From Podarcis raffonei (taxonomy: Eukaryota > Chordata > Lepidosauria > Squamata > Lacertidae), in the NCBI RefSeq assembly GCF_027172205.1, contig NC_070604.1:15828023-15892022 (forward strand): 64,000 nucleotides of DNA. Reading direction: 5' to 3'. Positions within the stretch are counted from its first letter, which is position 1; every line of letters begins with the position of its first letter. Positions 62,592 through 64,000 of this stretch are shown here, piece by piece. Made by a program: the position numbers and the translations under genes. Below the pieces are notes generated by a model that made no database searches, had not been told where the DNA came from, and worked only from the letters and a program-made list of their open reading frames with translations.

Positions 62592-62930
62592 ATACATTTT
62601 TTTATTAAATTTTCTGTTCTACAATTTAAAGTACTCATTTTTACATCAGTGACTTTCCATGGTTCATTTTACATATCCCTGCATATTTTACATAAACTAT
62701 ACCATTCAGTTTTCCATTATTCCATCCATCAAAACTTATTTACACTGTTCAATTTATCTGAATGCTGCCAGCGTTTTCAGCTATACACAGTTATTTCCCA
62801 AATATTCCAGAAACGTTTTCCAATCTTCTCTAAACATATGTTCTTCTTGCTCTCTTATTCTATATGTTAAGTCTGCAAGCTCAGCATATTCTGTCAACTT
62901 AAGTTGCCATTCTTCTTTGGTTGGGACCTC
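62592..62930 (-). mobile_element. L1-like 3' fragment with about 20-bp target duplication
   Basis: AGATTTCATGCTTAACTTTA flanks both ends (62571-62590 and 62931-62950). The insert is the reversed 3' sequence seen at 34480 and 54058. Confidence 0.85.
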
Positions 62931-62950
62931 AGATTTCATGCTTAACTTTA

Positions 62951-63411
62951 AATATGAGGGTTCTTATTTGCCCGTGAAGGAGGAACAGTGGCTGGATAGA
63001 ATTGGCTGTGTTTGTTTCCCTTTATTTATTGTGTTTGCTGTTTGAACGGTTGTTCATCATTATCCTCCTGTTTAACTTAATCCATCTGGTTACTTCCTCA
63101 GAGGCCTGACTTGCAGCTCATATTTACCCACTTTTACAGTACAGTAAGTCTCATTGTGTTTATTGGTGCTTACTCCCAGGTGAGCATTCATGGGGTTGTA
63201 GGTATAAGTGTTCATTTATCAACCTGGTGTATGGCAAACAGTACAAAATGCTTTCGGTGGTTTGGTAAACAGTTTAAACACCTCTGCTATAGAAATTGTC
63301 TTGAGCCTTTCAAGTGGCGGTGGGAAAAATAAGCTTAGGAAGTAAGCTCTGAGATCAGTGCTTTGGGTTCATGTACCTGGAACTAAAATCTTCCTCTGGT
63401 GAGACATTTTA
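62951..63411. other. No gene or clear repeat seen
   Basis: Unassigned DNA. I found no upstream exon for the 62215 candidate here. Confidence 0.4.
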
Positions 63412-63480
63412 TATCAGCCTTCACCAACCTGGTGCCCTCCAGATGTTTTGAACACAGCTCCCACTAGCCCCAGCCAAGCC

Positions 63481-63843
63481 TAAAGGTGAAGGACCCCTGG
63501 ACAGTTAAGTCCAGTCAAAGGTGACTATGGGGTTGCAGCGCTCATCTCGCTTCAGACCTTGGGAGCCACGTTTGTCCACAGATAGCTTTCCGGGTCATCT
63601 GGCCAGCATGACTAAACCACTTCTGGCGCATCAGGACACCATGACAGAAACGCTGTTTACTTTCCTGCCACAGTGGTACCTATTTATCTACTTGCACTGG
63701 TGTGCTTTCGAACTGCTAGGTTGGCAGAAGCTGGGACAGGGCAACTGGAGCTCACCCCATTGTGTGGATTCAAACCACCAAGCTTCTGATTGGCAAGCTC
63801 AAGATGCTCAGTGGTTTGGACCACAACGCCACCTGCATCCCAT
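63481..63843 (-). mobile_element. Sauria SINE inserted in a hAT-like MITE relic
   Basis: Reverse copy TAAAGGTGAAGGACCCCTGG to GCCACCTGCATCCC. The left neighbour (CACCAACCTGGTGCCCTCCA, about 63418-63478) is half a palindromic MITE of the 8588 or 17866 type. Confidence 0.9.
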
Positions 63844-64000
63844 AAATACCCAGTATGGCATAAGCCCCATTCAGGGTTAACAAGTGTTAGCTGAAAAACA
63901 TTTTTAATTTTTTTTTGAATAGTCTACTAGATCACAGAATCATAGAATTGTAAAGTCTTGCAGGAACAAGTTTCACTCTATGTGTTCTGAGTCTCCCAAC

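Overview
The window is vertebrate nuclear DNA, almost certainly from a squamate reptile and most likely a lizard. The main evidence is the repeats. There are about sixteen copies of the Sauria SINE and two BovB (RTE-clade) LINE fragments. There are also lizard-type L1 and L2/CR1 LINE pieces, a Penelope-like fragment, hAT and Tigger-type MITEs, and Ty3/Gypsy LTR elements. Coding sequence is sparse and split into short exons with GT-AG borders.

One host gene is clear. ANKEF1 (ankyrin repeat and EF-hand domain protein 1, formerly ANKRD5) lies on the minus strand. I placed nine coding exons between 36221 and 19344, all with consistent splice phases, giving 809 codons plus a stop (the human protein, from memory, is about 776 residues). 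A 5'UTR piece lies at 36222-36264. A probable non-coding first exon ends at a strong donor at 45413, inside a CpG-rich block (about 45.1-45.85 kb). That block holds an RFX X-box match, which suits a gene linked to cilia and the sperm flagellum. Intron 1 (about 9.1 kb) holds a nearly whole Ty3/Gypsy element at 39994-44939, inserted in an older L1 fragment.

From 1 to 19.3 kb is the 3' flank of ANKEF1, where I see only repeats and unassigned DNA. If human gene order holds, SNAP25 would lie beyond position 1. From 46 to 64 kb is the 5' flank, also rich in repeats, with a solo LTR at 50710-50973. This flank has one unexplained signal: an open, splice-bordered 117-bp exon at 62215-62331 (minus). 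It is followed by two tandemly duplicated, phase-compatible terminal-exon candidates at 60003-60142 and 59861-59922. Together they could make small membrane-type proteins of about 59 or 85 residues that I do not recognise. This is tentative.

The rest is a layered repeat record. A 1.2-kb composite L1-like insert sits in a Tigger-type MITE with a 14-bp target duplication. Three hAT MITEs are each exactly 136 bp with perfect 8-bp duplications. A Tc1/mariner-type MITE carries a chain of hairpins, and a LINE is split by two different SINEs. Coordinates of old repeats are good to roughly 5-20 bp unless a target duplication fixes the edge.
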